A stretch of DNA of 64,000 bases from Burkholderia plantarii (GTDB lineage: Bacteria > Pseudomonadota > Gammaproteobacteria > Burkholderiales > Burkholderiaceae). The notes under the pieces are model-generated. The model made no database searches and was not told the DNA's origin. It worked only from the letters and a program-made list of their open reading frames with translations. Both the position numbers and the translations under genes were made by a program. Location of the stretch: the NCBI RefSeq assembly GCF_001411805.1, contig NZ_CP007212.1, forward strand, positions 4,076,041 through 4,140,040, given 5' to 3'. Below are positions 33,055 to 42,459 of this stretch, piece after piece (position 1 is the first letter of the stretch; each line of letters starts with the position of its first letter).

Positions 33055-33095
33055 GAAAAAAACGCACTGTCCTCACGGGCAGTGCGTTTTTGTTT
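33055..33095. terminator. Bidirectional intrinsic terminator
   Basis: An 11-bp stem with one G-T pair (33062-33072 with 33077-33087) and loop TCAC is flanked by A and T runs. It separates the converging topB and LysR genes. Confidence 0.9.
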
Positions 33096-33141
33096 TGGCA
33101 ACGACGAGCGGCACCTCGGCCGCCGCCTCGGCCGTGACGGC

Positions 33142-34200
33142 TTACAGCGGCGTCGGCGCGGTCGCGCGCTGGCGCGTCTTCGGCAGCGGGGCCGGCATCG
33201 ACGGGCCGGCGGCCGGGCGCGCGCCGGGCACCGCCGCGCCGGGCGCCGCCGACTCGGACGGCGGCTGCAGGCCGCTGTGCGCGGCCCATTGTTCGCCCAA
33301 GGCCGTTTCCGGCGAGTGGCTGAAGTGCTCGACGAGATGGTCGATGAACGTGCGCACCTTGGCCGGCAGATGGCGGCGGCTCGGGTACGCGACGTTGATC
33401 TCGACCTGCGGCAGGCGGTAGTCGGGCAGCAGGCGCACCAGCTTGCCGCGCGCCGTATCGCCGCCGATCAGATAGCTCGGCAGCATCGCGATGCCCATCC
33501 CGAGCAGCGCGAACTGGCGCAGCATTTCGGTGTTGTTGGCGACCACCACGTTGGTCGGCCGCACGCGAACCTCGCCGTCCGGCCCCGTGAACACGCGCTC
33601 GTCGCCCCAGTATTCGGACGGCAGGCTCAGCGACGGATGCTCCATCAGATGCTCGGGATGGGTCGGCACGCCGTGTTTTTCCAGGTAGGCCGGCGTCGCG
33701 CAGACCGTCATGCAGCCCGTGGTCAGGCGCCGCGTGACAATGCTCGCGCTGCGCATCTGCCGTGCGATCACCACCCCGACGTCGAAGCCTTCCTCGACCA
33801 GATCGACCTGCCGGTCAACCAGGGTCAGGTCGGGAACGACCTTGGGATAGCGCTGGGTGTAGGTTTGCAGCACGGGCGCGAGATTGTGCAGCCCGAACAC
33901 CACCGGCGCGACGATCCGCAAGGTGCCCACCGGTTCGTGGTTGCGCGCGACCACCATCTGCTCGACGTCCTCGAGTTCGTCGAGAATCTGGCGGGCCCGC
34001 TCGAGATAGACCTGGCCGGATTCGGTCAGGGAAAGGCTGCGCGTCGTCCGGTTCAGCAGACGGGTGCCAAGCCGGCCTTCAAGATCGGCAACGTGGCGCG
34101 TGGCCACGGCGTTCGAGATATCCATCGCACTGGCCGCTCGCGCGAAGCTGCCCAGATCCGCCACCTTGACGAACACTCGCATCGACTGCAGATGATCCAT
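33142..34200 (-). CDS. LysR family transcriptional regulator
   Basis: A 352-residue LysR-type regulator. The N-terminal winged helix (about residues 1-60, FARAASAMDISNAVATRHVADLE) is followed by the periplasmic-binding-protein-like effector domain, then a Pro/Ala-rich tail of about 50 residues that most family members lack. The ATG at 34200 has GGGAG five bases upstream. It is divergent from the D-2-hydroxyacid dehydrogenase gene, which is the natural target to propose. The effector is unknown. Confidence 0.9.
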   Translation of the reverse strand: MDHLQSMRVFVKVADLGSFARAASAMDISNAVATRHVADLEGRLGTRLLNRTTRSLSLTESGQVYLERARQILDELEDVEQMVVARNHEPVGTLRIVAPVVFGLHNLAPVLQTYTQRYPKVVPDLTLVDRQVDLVEEGFDVGVVIARQMRSASIVTRRLTTGCMTVCATPAYLEKHGVPTHPEHLMEHPSLSLPSEYWGDERVFTGPDGEVRVRPTNVVVANNTEMLRQFALLGMGIAMLPSYLIGGDTARGKLVRLLPDYRLPQVEINVAYPSRRHLPAKVRTFIDHLVEHFSHSPETALGEQWAAHSGLQPPSESAAPGAAVPGARPAAGPSMPAPLPKTRQRATAPTPL

Positions 34201-34583
34201 AACCACTCCCGCCGCTGTGCATTACAGCTTCAAAATTGTGTAGCAAATGCGTAATTCTCCTACGACAGCGGATTTGGTGCAGAGTTGCCGCCGAAGGTCG
34301 TGATTTTCACAAAAAATGTTCGGCGCGGCGGGGCTTACCACCGGATTTCATCTAACTATTCTGTCGATGGAAACAATAGGCGCCAAACCCGCCGATTCGC
34401 GCCTCAATGCCAATGATGGCGACTGTTTCGGGTGGGCCGACGCCGCCGGCCCGGCCCGTAACAAGCTGTTAAAAAGCGATACACCTGCCGGGGCGGCGGC
34501 ATAAGATCATGTCGGCCCGCCGTTCGGGCCGCCGGGTCGCGCGCCTGGCGCATCCGTTTTTCCGTGCCGCTCTCGAATACTTC
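34201..34583. promoter_or_regulatory. Divergent intergenic region, LysR gene / D-2-hydroxyacid dehydrogenase gene
   Basis: 383 bases without a gene, more AT-rich than the flanks near 34225-34380. It must hold both divergent promoters and probably the LysR operator. I could not single out one convincing site. Confidence 0.4.
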
Positions 34584-35600
34584 ATGAAAATAGCCATCCT
34601 CGACGACTATCAGGACGCCGTCCGCAAGCTCAACTGTTTCGAGTTGCTCGCCGATCACGAGGTCAAGGTCTTCAACAATACGGTGCGCGGGCTCGGCCAG
34701 CTCGCCAGCCGGCTCACCGAAGTCGAAGCGCTGGTCCTGATCCGCGAGCGCACTCACATCACCTCCCAACTGCTGTCAAAGCTGCCGCATCTGCGCATGA
34801 TCAGCCAGACCGGAAAGGCTTCGAGCCATATCGACATGGACGCCTGCACCGAGCGCGGCATCGCCGTGCTGGAAGGCTCCGGCTCGCCTGTCGCGCCGGC
34901 CGAGCTGACCTGGGCGCTGATCATGGCCGCCCAGCGCCGGATTCCGCAATACGTCGCCAACCTCAAGCAGGGCGCCTGGCAGCAGTCGGGTCTGAAGACC
35001 TCGGCGATGCCGCCGAATTTCGGCCTCGGCCAGGTGCTGCGCGGCCAGACGCTCGGCATCTGGGGCTACGGCAAGATCGGCCGGCTGCTGGCCGGCTACG
35101 GCAAGGCGTTCGGCATGAACGTGATGATCTGGGGCCGCGAGCCGTCGCTCGAACGCGCGCGCACCGACGGCTACCTGGCCGCCGAGAGCCGCGAGGCGTT
35201 CTTCGAGCAGGCCGACATCCTGACGCTGCAGCTGCGCCTGAACGACGACACGCGCGGCATCGTCAAGCAGGACGACCTGATGCGGATGAAGCCCACCTCG
35301 CTGCTCGTGAACACGAGCCGTGCCGAACTGCTGGAGGAAAGCGCGCTCGTCAACGCGCTGGCCAACAACCGGCCCGGCATGGTCGCCATCGACGTGTTCG
35401 AAAGCGAGCCGATCCTGCAGGGCTACAGCCTGCTGCGCATGGAAAACGTGATCTGCACGCCGCACATCGGGTATGTCGAACGTGAGAGCTACGAGCTGTA
35501 TTTCGGCGCCGCGTTCCGCAACATCCTCGCGTTCGACAGCGGCGACACGACCAGCGTCGCGAATCCGGAAGCGCTGGTCGGCGGGCGCAGCCGGCGTTAG
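34584..35600 (+). CDS. D-2-hydroxyacid dehydrogenase family protein
   Basis: A 338-residue NAD(P)-dependent dehydrogenase of the D-3-phosphoglycerate / glyoxylate-reductase superfamily. The Rossmann motif GYGKIG lies around residues 158-163. The substrate and catalytic segments NTSRAELL (Arg), the FESEPI Glu region and the catalytic His in TPHIGYVERE are present. There is no C-terminal ACT domain, so it is not a full SerA. The start is the ATG at 34584 (MKIAILDDYQD). It is divergent from a LysR gene that probably regulates it; the physiological substrate is unknown. Confidence 0.88.
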   Translation: MKIAILDDYQDAVRKLNCFELLADHEVKVFNNTVRGLGQLASRLTEVEALVLIRERTHITSQLLSKLPHLRMISQTGKASSHIDMDACTERGIAVLEGSGSPVAPAELTWALIMAAQRRIPQYVANLKQGAWQQSGLKTSAMPPNFGLGQVLRGQTLGIWGYGKIGRLLAGYGKAFGMNVMIWGREPSLERARTDGYLAAESREAFFEQADILTLQLRLNDDTRGIVKQDDLMRMKPTSLLVNTSRAELLEESALVNALANNRPGMVAIDVFESEPILQGYSLLRMENVICTPHIGYVERESYELYFGAAFRNILAFDSGDTTSVANPEALVGGRSRR

Positions 35601-35753
35601 GCGCGGGATCGACTCGTGGCGACCGTGTGGAGCGGGCGGCGGTCGATTGCGGCGGCTGCCTGCGTGAACCGTGCTCGGCGCCGCCTCCGCCCGCCGTCCG
35701 ACGCTGCATGGCCGCCCCGAGGGGCCAGCCTGCGCGTGCTCGCTACAGTGCGC

Positions 35754-36650
35754 CTATGATGCGGCGGCGGTAACGGCGGCCGGCCCCGACTGAGCCACGC
35801 CCGGCGCCTGCGCCGAGATCGCGGCCACGAACTGCTCGCCGTCGCGGCGCCCCAGGTCGTAGGCGTGCTGCATCTGGCCCGGGCTCGTGTAGTCCCAGCT
35901 CGAGATCGGCACCTTCACCGACGGCTGCACGTAGAGCCGCGTCTGCTCGCCCTGCGCGACCGAGAAGATCTGCGGACGCGGATAGCGCCGCGTGACCATC
36001 ACCAGAACCTTGCCCGGCGTCGGATCGAGCGCGCCCACCGGTACGTTGTCGACCATCCCGCCGTCGAGCACGGGCCGCCCCGCGCGGCGCAGCACGGGCG
36101 TGAACGGCGGCGTGCAGGACGATTGCAGGATCAGGTCGGCCAGTTCGTCGACATCGGCGCAGGCCTGCGCCCGAACGAATTCGGGCCGGAATCCGAGCGA
36201 CTGGCCCAGCGTCGGATGCAGCCTCTTGCGGACGTATTTCTCAATGTTGTAGGCGACGAGGCCCGCGGCCACCGCGCTACGCGCGCCGAGCCAGCGCGGA
36301 ACGTGCGACACGCCGATGCGGATTTCCGGCGCGTCGGCCAGGCGCGTGAACGGCTCGCCGTAGATGTCGACGAGCGCCTGCCGGTAGATCCGGTAGTGCG
36401 GAAACACCGGTTTGCCGCGCAGCAGGTTGCCCCAGTAGACGTTTTTCGGGTTGTCGCGCAGCGCTTCGAGGTAATAGCGCATCACCCACCGAGAATCGCG
36501 CGTATAGAGCATGCAGGCCGTGGCCGCGCCGGCCGAGATGCCGGTGATCACGCGCGGGCGGATGCCGAGCGCCGGCTGCGCGACGTCCCAGAAACCCGCC
36601 TGCCACCAGCAGCGGTTGCCGCCGCCGGCGAATACCACCTGATCGAACAT
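35754..36650 (-). CDS. Patatin-like phospholipase family protein
   Basis: A 298-residue serine hydrolase with the patatin Ser-Asp dyad. The oxyanion-hole glycines are in FAGGGNRC, the nucleophile elbow is GISAG (Ser about residue 40), and the catalytic Asp is in VLDGGMVDN. No signal peptide is visible. It probably deacylates lipids or other acyl esters. It lies 10 bases downstream of a hotdog thioesterase gene on the same strand, so the two likely form an operon acting on acyl groups. Confidence 0.88.
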   Translation of the reverse strand: MFDQVVFAGGGNRCWWQAGFWDVAQPALGIRPRVITGISAGAATACMLYTRDSRWVMRYYLEALRDNPKNVYWGNLLRGKPVFPHYRIYRQALVDIYGEPFTRLADAPEIRIGVSHVPRWLGARSAVAAGLVAYNIEKYVRKRLHPTLGQSLGFRPEFVRAQACADVDELADLILQSSCTPPFTPVLRRAGRPVLDGGMVDNVPVGALDPTPGKVLVMVTRRYPRPQIFSVAQGEQTRLYVQPSVKVPISSWDYTSPGQMQHAYDLGRRDGEQFVAAISAQAPGVAQSGPAAVTAAAS

Positions 36651-36660
36651 CGCGGGCTCC

Positions 36661-37065
36661 CTAGTTGACCAATGCGTAGGTGGAGGTGGCGTGGACGGCC
36701 AGCTTGCCGTCCTCGTCCGTCACCTCGATTTCCCCGAACACGAGGTTGCGGCCCGTGCGCAGCACGCGCGCCGTGACGAGCAGGTCGCCGCATCGCACCG
36801 CGCGCATGAAATTCGTGTTCAGCGAGACTGTCGTCATCGGCCGGAATTCGCCGAGCTTCGCCGCGATGGCGGCCAGCATGGCCGTGTCGGCCGCGGCCAT
36901 GAACGCCTGGCCGCAGATCACGCCGCCCGAATGCCGCAATTCCCCCGAAAACGGCAGGCGCAGCGTCACGCCCTCGTCCGATACGGTGACGGGCGCGAGC
37001 CCGAGCGATTTCACCCACGGCGCGAGCAGCCGGTCGAGCAGTTCCCGGATTGCGTCTTCGTCCAT
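36661..37065 (-). CDS. PaaI-like hotdog thioesterase
   Basis: A 134-residue single-hotdog thioesterase of the PaaI/YbgC-like group, hydrolysing acyl-CoA. The characteristic segment HSGGVICGQAFMAAADTA and the following NTNFMRAV strand are visible. I chose the ATG at 37065 (MDEDAIRELL); the longer frame to 37224 lacks family sequence and nears the tRNA-Lys promoter. It is coupled with the patatin gene downstream. Confidence 0.88.
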   Translation of the reverse strand: MDEDAIRELLDRLLAPWVKSLGLAPVTVSDEGVTLRLPFSGELRHSGGVICGQAFMAAADTAMLAAIAAKLGEFRPMTTVSLNTNFMRAVRCGDLLVTARVLRTGRNLVFGEIEVTDEDGKLAVHATSTYALVN

Positions 37066-37212
37066 CGTGACCACCTTGGCAACACCGCGCGACCGTCGCG
37101 CGGTGGATGTGGGCGTCATGATACCGGGAGCATGGCTCGGCCGGCAGTTCGTGGTCGGCGTCGGGCGCAGGAGGGGAGTCTCGGCTTGTTGAAGAAAAAA
37201 GTGAGAAAGGGC

Positions 37213-37241
37213 TGGACAAGTCAAAAAGCCTCGTGCATAAT
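37213..37241 (+). promoter_or_regulatory. Sigma-70 promoter of tRNA-Lys
   Basis: TGGACA (37213-37218) and CATAAT (37236-37241) are spaced by 17 bases, ending 12 bases before the tRNA 5' end. Confidence 0.7.
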
Positions 37242-37253
37242 CTTTCTTCTGTT

Positions 37254-37329
37254 GGGGCGTTAGCTCAGTTGGTAGAGCAGCGGACTCTTAATCCGTAGGT
37301 CGAGTGTTCGAGTCACTCACGCCCCACCA
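37254..37329 (+). tRNA. tRNA-Lys (anticodon CTT)
   Basis: A 76-base cloverleaf with a fully paired GGGGCGT/ACGCCCC acceptor stem, anticodon loop CTCTTAA (CTT, reads AAG), TTCGAGT T-loop and encoded CCA. It sits at the left border of the accessory block, a position often used by integrating elements. Confidence 0.96.
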
Positions 37330-37339
37330 AGCATTTTGA

Positions 37340-37371
37340 AGCCCGGTCAGCGAAAGCTGGCCGGGCTTTTT
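37340..37371 (+). terminator. Intrinsic terminator of tRNA-Lys
   Basis: A 12-bp stem with one G-T pair (37340-37351 with 37356-37367) around a GAAA loop is followed by a T run. Confidence 0.9.
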
Positions 37372-37411
37372 GCTTGCTGGACATCACCATTGACGGAGCG
37401 CAGCGCGCCCC

Positions 37412-39097
37412 TCACCGCGCAAATCGCCTCGACAACTCCTCAACCGGACCACCGCCGGCCTCCGTCGAAAGCGTGCCCATCAAATGCGACATCAATTCGG
37501 CACCGCTCTGCACGCCATATTTCCGCATCAATCTCGCGCGATGCGCCTCCACGGTCCGCGGGCTGATATGGAGATGCTTGGCGATGTACTTGGTGCTCTT
37601 CGCCCGCACGATGAAATGCGCGATTTCCCGTTCCCGAGCCGTCAGGTCGACCGAAATGCGCCGGCTCGTCGAAATGTCCTCGCAGGTCCACACGGCCGTG
37701 GCGAACGGATCGTCGCGATTGAGCGCCCGGCCGGCGACATGACACCAGAACAGCGTGTTGTCGATGCGCCGCATGATCCGCTCGTCGGAGTAGAAGTCGG
37801 TGTTACGCAGTGCCACGATCATGCGTTGGCCATGCCGCCAGAATTCTTCCGGTGACGGATAGAGCGATTCGAGCGAGCGCCCCTTGAGCGCATCCCGGTC
37901 ATAGCCAAACATGTTGCTGAACGCAAGGTTATAGGTCTCGACGATCCGGCGTCTCGTCACCAGCAGGCCGATGGGCGCCATTTCGAACGCGAGCATCAGG
38001 TCGTCCACCGATCGCCCGCTGTTCCAGTGCTCCGCCATGTTCCGCACATCGCTTCCGGCGGCCGGCGCGGCCAGCCACGGAGCTCGGTGTGGCATCGGAT
38101 CGTCGTGGGTCCGAATCCAGCAAAAGAAGCCGCGCCGGCCCGAATTCGCGTCACCGTTCACGTAAGCGGCCAGCGCCTGGACGAGGCTGCACGGCATCGG
38201 TCTCGTCGACAGCGAACGATTGAACGACGTATGCCCATACACCGCATCCGCCATGCGGCGGCCGAGCTGCAGGTCGTCTCGAAGCGCATGCACGTGGCTT
38301 CTCGCATTCTCCCGCTGGCGCGCCGATACCAGCGCAGCCAGTTCGCCGACGTTTCCGAGCACGAACACGTGCAATTCGGACGCGTGCGCGCTGCGGCACA
38401 TCACATCGACAAAGTCCGCCACCGACCTGTCCGCCTCCACCGCGACGGAAGACGGATCGACGCTCCTGATCTCGGTGAGCAAAGCATGAAACGCCCGCTC
38501 CAGCGGCCGAACCTCGTTCGCCGAACCAATCTCAGGATTCCCGATTATTTCAGCCCGGGAGTCGATGCCTCCCGATTCATCGATTGCCAGCACAACGACC
38601 TTGACGTGCGAATCGACATACACGCCAATAATCCTGGCCGAACGTGCGAGCGGCGGCGTATCGGGCGGTCGCGGCGCCGAGGGCGCGGCCTTCTCGCCGC
38701 CGATCGAATTTCTGATCCGCGTGACCGTCGACCTGGAAATCCCGGAAGCGAGCGCAATTTGCGCCACGCTCGGCTGCACGGCGACGCTTCCACCGCTCAG
38801 TACCTTCACGAGTCCCACGACCCGGTCGTCGATCCTGCGTGGGGCTCCCGATCTCGGTGCATCGTACAAGCCGGGAATGCGGTCGCTGTTGAAACGCGCC
38901 AGCCATTTTCTTACAGTCCGTTCGCTGACGCCGTGCATGTCCGCCACGCGTGTGTTGTCCCCCGTCTCGACACACGCCAGCACGATTTTCGCCCTTATCG
39001 CGACGGCCGGTGCCGCCATCCGGCTTTGCGCGAGTTCCCTCAGTTCGCTCGATTCACGCTCCGTCAATGCGATCCGTGTCTTCGGTCGTCCTTTCAT
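37412..39097 (-). CDS. IS630-transposase-derived N-terminus fused to PAS and LuxR-type HTH regulator
   Basis: A 561-residue protein with an uncommon layout. Residues 1-135 look like the N-terminus of an IS630-family transposase: a first helix-turn-helix near 46-68 (VADMHGVSERTVRKWLARF), the linker GLYDAPRSGAPRRIDD, and a second one near 108-131. Residues 155-270 resemble a decayed IS630 DDE domain, beginning IIGVYVD and AIDESGGID where transposases have VVGLYL and VDEKSQIQ. The terminal catalytic Glu region (LNQVE) is not recognisable. A PAS domain follows (about 367-475) and then a LuxR/GerE helix-turn-helix (about 484-541, LTAREREIAHFIV ... SPRTVEAHRARLMRKYG). The ATG at 39097 has GAGGAG upstream. 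I infer a domesticated transposase acting as a sensory transcription factor, possibly for the kamA-like cluster upstream on the same strand. Confidence 0.85.
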   Translation of the reverse strand: MKGRPKTRIALTERESSELRELAQSRMAAPAVAIRAKIVLACVETGDNTRVADMHGVSERTVRKWLARFNSDRIPGLYDAPRSGAPRRIDDRVVGLVKVLSGGSVAVQPSVAQIALASGISRSTVTRIRNSIGGEKAAPSAPRPPDTPPLARSARIIGVYVDSHVKVVVLAIDESGGIDSRAEIIGNPEIGSANEVRPLERAFHALLTEIRSVDPSSVAVEADRSVADFVDVMCRSAHASELHVFVLGNVGELAALVSARQRENARSHVHALRDDLQLGRRMADAVYGHTSFNRSLSTRPMPCSLVQALAAYVNGDANSGRRGFFCWIRTHDDPMPHRAPWLAAPAAGSDVRNMAEHWNSGRSVDDLMLAFEMAPIGLLVTRRRIVETYNLAFSNMFGYDRDALKGRSLESLYPSPEEFWRHGQRMIVALRNTDFYSDERIMRRIDNTLFWCHVAGRALNRDDPFATAVWTCEDISTSRRISVDLTAREREIAHFIVRAKSTKYIAKHLHISPRTVEAHRARLMRKYGVQSGAELMSHLMGTLSTEAGGGPVEELSRRFAR

Positions 39098-40554
39098 CGT
39101 CTCCTCTTTTTTTGCTTTTAAGGCGCAACGCACGCCTGTCTTGCGGGGGGTATTTCGCTGTGAACTTCCGGGCGGGTCTGGCAGGGTTGTTGAAATACGT
39201 CGGGTCGACGCGTGGGGTGTCTTTTCAAAGAGCACCGCGTCGGCATGGTTCGTCCATTTCACGATGGACGTCTGTCATTCGGGCGGCCCCGACGGTCAGC
39301 AGGAACCGTGGCTCGCGCCGCGCTCGGCGACGGTCTGGCGTCGTGTCGGGCCGCCCGTGCGGCCGCGGTTTGCGCCAGATGCTGCGTGCGCGAGCATGTC
39401 AGCCGCGGCGCCGGCTTCGGCCACACCACCGGCCTTTCCTACCCGACCATGTCGGTTATCTGTGAGCAGGCACCCGGCATCGCCGGGCAGCACACCGGGA
39501 CAGCGGCTTGGGTAAAACCGTGCCCGAATTTTTATGTCTCCTTGCTGCCGCAGACCGGTACCCGCGACGCGCGGATCCGCTTGAACCAGGGCGCCGCTCG
39601 GGCAGTCGCCCTTCCGTGCGCTCGAGCGCATCGTTCAGCCCGATACGATCGGGCGCGGACGATGATCGGCCGGCACGAAGTCGTTCAGCCTCTTCATTTT
39701 GATATCACTTCGTATCGCCTTCGATTCCGCGTATCGCGATGGTCGCAGGCTTTCCGGATCGGTTATTTCACTCAGCACTTACTGAATTCACCCGATAATC
39801 GCCACGATGGATTGCAAACAGCTCGTGGATATAGTCTAACGACTATTCCGATTTCCATGCACAAACAAAATGACTTATATATCCATTTACTTGTTATCAA
39901 CTAACTGATTTCAAAGAGCAATTCTAATTATTTCAGGAACTTTCCGCAAAATTCATAAGCCCGTCGCAATAACGTATCATATGCTGTTGAATACGGATGT
40001 TTCTGGCAAAAAAATGGCACTTCGTCAGCCGCATTTCATCTCGACGGGCAAAGACGCGCCACAGCGCGGATATGACTTGCGCGAACTGTTTAATGTGCGG
40101 CGCGAGATGGCGCGAGCGCGCCTCATGGCGCACGGCATGCCTCCCGGTCGCGGAAACGAGCGCGCAGCAGAGGCAACGCCGGCTCAACGCCGATGGCGTC
40201 GAGGCGATCGATGGTCAATGGTTTGCGTTCGGTGCCGCGCGTGGCGCAGGAGCGCCGGGGCCGGTCCGGCGCGGACATTCTCGATGGCCGCGCGCGACGA
40301 AGGCATGGATTTGCAGGTCATCGCACTGCTCGAAGCGAAGCAAGGCTTCGTGGCGCTCGCTCGTCGCCGGTTAGTCGAAGCTTCGCCCGCCTGAAACGGG
40401 CCGAACGACGGCCGCGCGCGGGGCAAGCCTCTGAAGCGCGGTGCCGGCAAGGCACACGTCGAGCTGGAGCCCGATCCGGGCCAGACGAGACAGATTCCCG
40501 CCTGGCGCCGGCGCCGCGATCAAGCCGGCACGTCCAGCCCCCGCGCTGCCTCCA
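39098..40554. other. 1.46-kb spacer without an intact gene, AT-rich in the middle
   Basis: Between the fusion regulator and the MFS gene. Several frames are open but none has family-like sequence or a ribosome site. Bases 39760-40020 are distinctly AT-rich against a GC-rich background. A decayed transposase fragment is visible near 40305-40440. The composition suggests acquired DNA. Confidence 0.6.
40305..40440 (+). pseudogene. Decayed IS5-like transposase C-terminal fragment
   Basis: In one frame the translation LQVIALLEAKQGFVALARRR parallels the IS5-family (IS402-like) C-terminal block VEVVRK..GFAVQPRRWVVERFFAW. About 70 bases on, the frame shifts and SFARLKRAERRP continues the pattern of SFAWLNRNRRL. 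No complete gene or terminal repeats are visible. The match is from memory of the family, so it is tentative. Confidence 0.4.
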
Positions 40555-41745
40555 CTAGCCGCGCCTGGACGGCGCCAGCACCCGCTTCGAACGCGCGACG
40601 AGCGGCACGATCGCCACCAGCGCGGCGACCGCCGCGATGGCAAAGGGAGGCGCGCTGGTGGCGCCGGCCACGACGCCGCCCACCGGGCCGCCCAGCGCCA
40701 GCCCGAGATCCCATGCCGACGTCATCAACCCCAACGCCGCGGTTCGCTCGTGCGAGGAAGCCGTCTCCGTCACAAGGCTGGCGAGGCAGGGGTAGAGCAT
40801 CGACGCGCCGGCACCGGCCAGCCCGGTGCAGATGAAGGCCGACCAGACATCGGTGATGGCGAACAATCCGAACAGGCCGGCGGCTTCGACGATGACCGCG
40901 AGGATCAGCACGGTGGGCGCTCCCAGGCGGTCCACCACGGGACTGCCGAGAAAGCGCGCGAGCATGAACGTGATGCCGAACACCGCCAGCGCGAATTCCT
41001 GGCCCGGCAGATGAAGCGCGAGAAAGCGCGGCACCAGGAACGCGGCTATCACGCCATATCCGAAACTGGCAAACGCCATCGAGGCCCCGGGCGCCCACGC
41101 CGCGCGCGGGAAGATCGCGCGGCGGCCGTCCTGGCTCGGCGGCGGCGCCGGGGTACGGGGGCTGCGCAGCAGGAGCAGCCATGCCACCACGGGCAGCACG
41201 CAGGCCACCACCCACACCGCCGTATATCCGCGCAGAGCCAGTATCGCGGCGCCGAGGATCGGGCCGCCGGCCAGACCGGTCCACATCGACAGGCCGAAGT
41301 GGCCGGCAATCTTGCCGCGCCGCGCCGGATCCGCGTTGGAGAGCACCCAGCCGATCGCCGCCGTGTACAGCGCGCCTTCTCCGAGGCCGAGGATCACGCG
41401 CGCGACGACCAGCGTCGGGATGTTCGTGGCGACCAGATGCGCCAGCCCGCCGATCGAGCCGAGAATCGAGCCCATCATGACTACGGGCCTGCCGCCGCGC
41501 TGGTCGGCAAGACGGCCGGCGATCGGCCGGATGACCATGCTGGCGAGCGACCCGATCGTCACCGCCAGCCCGGCCTCGATGGCGTTCGCCGCCATGTGCT
41601 CGCGAGCGTAAGTCGGAATGACCTGGATGGTCATGCCGATCGCGGTATATCCCAGGAAGCAGGCGGCCCACAATGCCCAGTAGGGAAACGCTACCGCCGC
41701 GGTGCCACCCGCATTGCCGGTGGATCGATTTGTCGTCTGTTTCAC
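40555..41745 (-). CDS. MFS transporter
   Basis: A 396-residue major facilitator protein with about twelve hydrophobic helices. The loop 2-3 motif is RPIAGRLADQRGGRPVV, as in drug-exporter-like members, and a long central cytoplasmic loop (about residues 195-215) divides the two halves. It is the last gene of the co-directional cluster that begins with the kamA-like gene, 208 bases after the GFA gene. Export of the cluster product or of a related toxic compound is an inference from position. Confidence 0.88.
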   Translation of the reverse strand: MKQTTNRSTGNAGGTAAVAFPYWALWAACFLGYTAIGMTIQVIPTYAREHMAANAIEAGLAVTIGSLASMVIRPIAGRLADQRGGRPVVMMGSILGSIGGLAHLVATNIPTLVVARVILGLGEGALYTAAIGWVLSNADPARRGKIAGHFGLSMWTGLAGGPILGAAILALRGYTAVWVVACVLPVVAWLLLLRSPRTPAPPPSQDGRRAIFPRAAWAPGASMAFASFGYGVIAAFLVPRFLALHLPGQEFALAVFGITFMLARFLGSPVVDRLGAPTVLILAVIVEAAGLFGLFAITDVWSAFICTGLAGAGASMLYPCLASLVTETASSHERTAALGLMTSAWDLGLALGGPVGGVVAGATSAPPFAIAAVAALVAIVPLVARSKRVLAPSRRG

Positions 41746-41953
41746 TGGTAAGTCTCCATTACCTTTTCGTCGCCGCGTCTGAGTGGCAAGGTGCGTGGAC
41801 GGCGTTCGCGAGTACTGATTGATCGCGATCTCCGTTCGACGCGCATCGGGATGCGTTTCGATCTACGAGACGGGGCCGGCTGTCAATGATCCCGCCGAGC
41901 GGGCCGAACGTACCGAGCAGGCCGAGCGTGCCGTTTCCACGCGGGCAGCGCAT

Positions 41954-42358
41954 TCAAGGCTCCTGCGCAAAGCGCGTCGTGCCGGTCACCGGAGCAAGCC
42001 ATTCCAGCGAATGTTCGGTATGTATTTCGACTCGTGGTTGCAGCCCGTCCAGATTGTCCAGCGTTCCGGCTTTTACAATCACCTTGCCGGGCGCCGCGGC
42101 AATTTTCGCAAAGATCGGGGACCCGCAGTTACCGCAAAAATGGCGGTGTACCGGATTTCCGCTACTTCCGGTGTCCATGAAAAGCCTGGTTTCACCGTTT
42201 TGTTCAAAATCCGTTTCCTTGATGGCCAGGTTGAACGAGAACGGACTTCCACTCAATTTCCGACAATGCGTGCAGTGGCAAATCGTAATGACGCGCGGCT
42301 CGCTTTTCAACACATAACGCACCGCGCCACACAAACATCCGCCTTGACGATCCGGCAT
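41954..42358 (-). CDS. GFA family (glutathione-dependent formaldehyde-activating-like) protein
   Basis: A 134-residue GFA/CENP-V-fold protein. The zinc-binding cysteine motifs are complete: GGCLCGAVRY at the start, CHCTHCRK near residues 27-34 and FCGNCGSPIF near 74-83. Such proteins bind zinc and some react with glutathione-aldehyde adducts; the true activity of most is unknown. It sits between the cupin and MFS genes in the cluster and shares a glutathione theme with the GST gene. Confidence 0.88.
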   Translation of the reverse strand: MPDRQGGCLCGAVRYVLKSEPRVITICHCTHCRKLSGSPFSFNLAIKETDFEQNGETRLFMDTGSSGNPVHRHFCGNCGSPIFAKIAAAPGKVIVKAGTLDNLDGLQPRVEIHTEHSLEWLAPVTGTTRFAQEP

Positions 42359-42459
42359 GACGCCTCCTTCCCTTTATTGACGACGACCGCGCCAATCAGG
42401 CGTCGAATTATTTTCCTGATTGGCACGGTCATTCGGCCATCTTTACCGCATGCGCCGAA

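Noticed and set aside
39212..39904. 230-codon frame in the spacer after the fusion regulator
   Set aside because: No recognisable domain, no ribosome site, and it runs into the AT-rich zone with changing composition.
39981..40394. 137-codon frame as an intact gene
   Set aside because: Only its last part resembles a transposase and the pattern continues in another frame, so it is listed as a decayed fragment.
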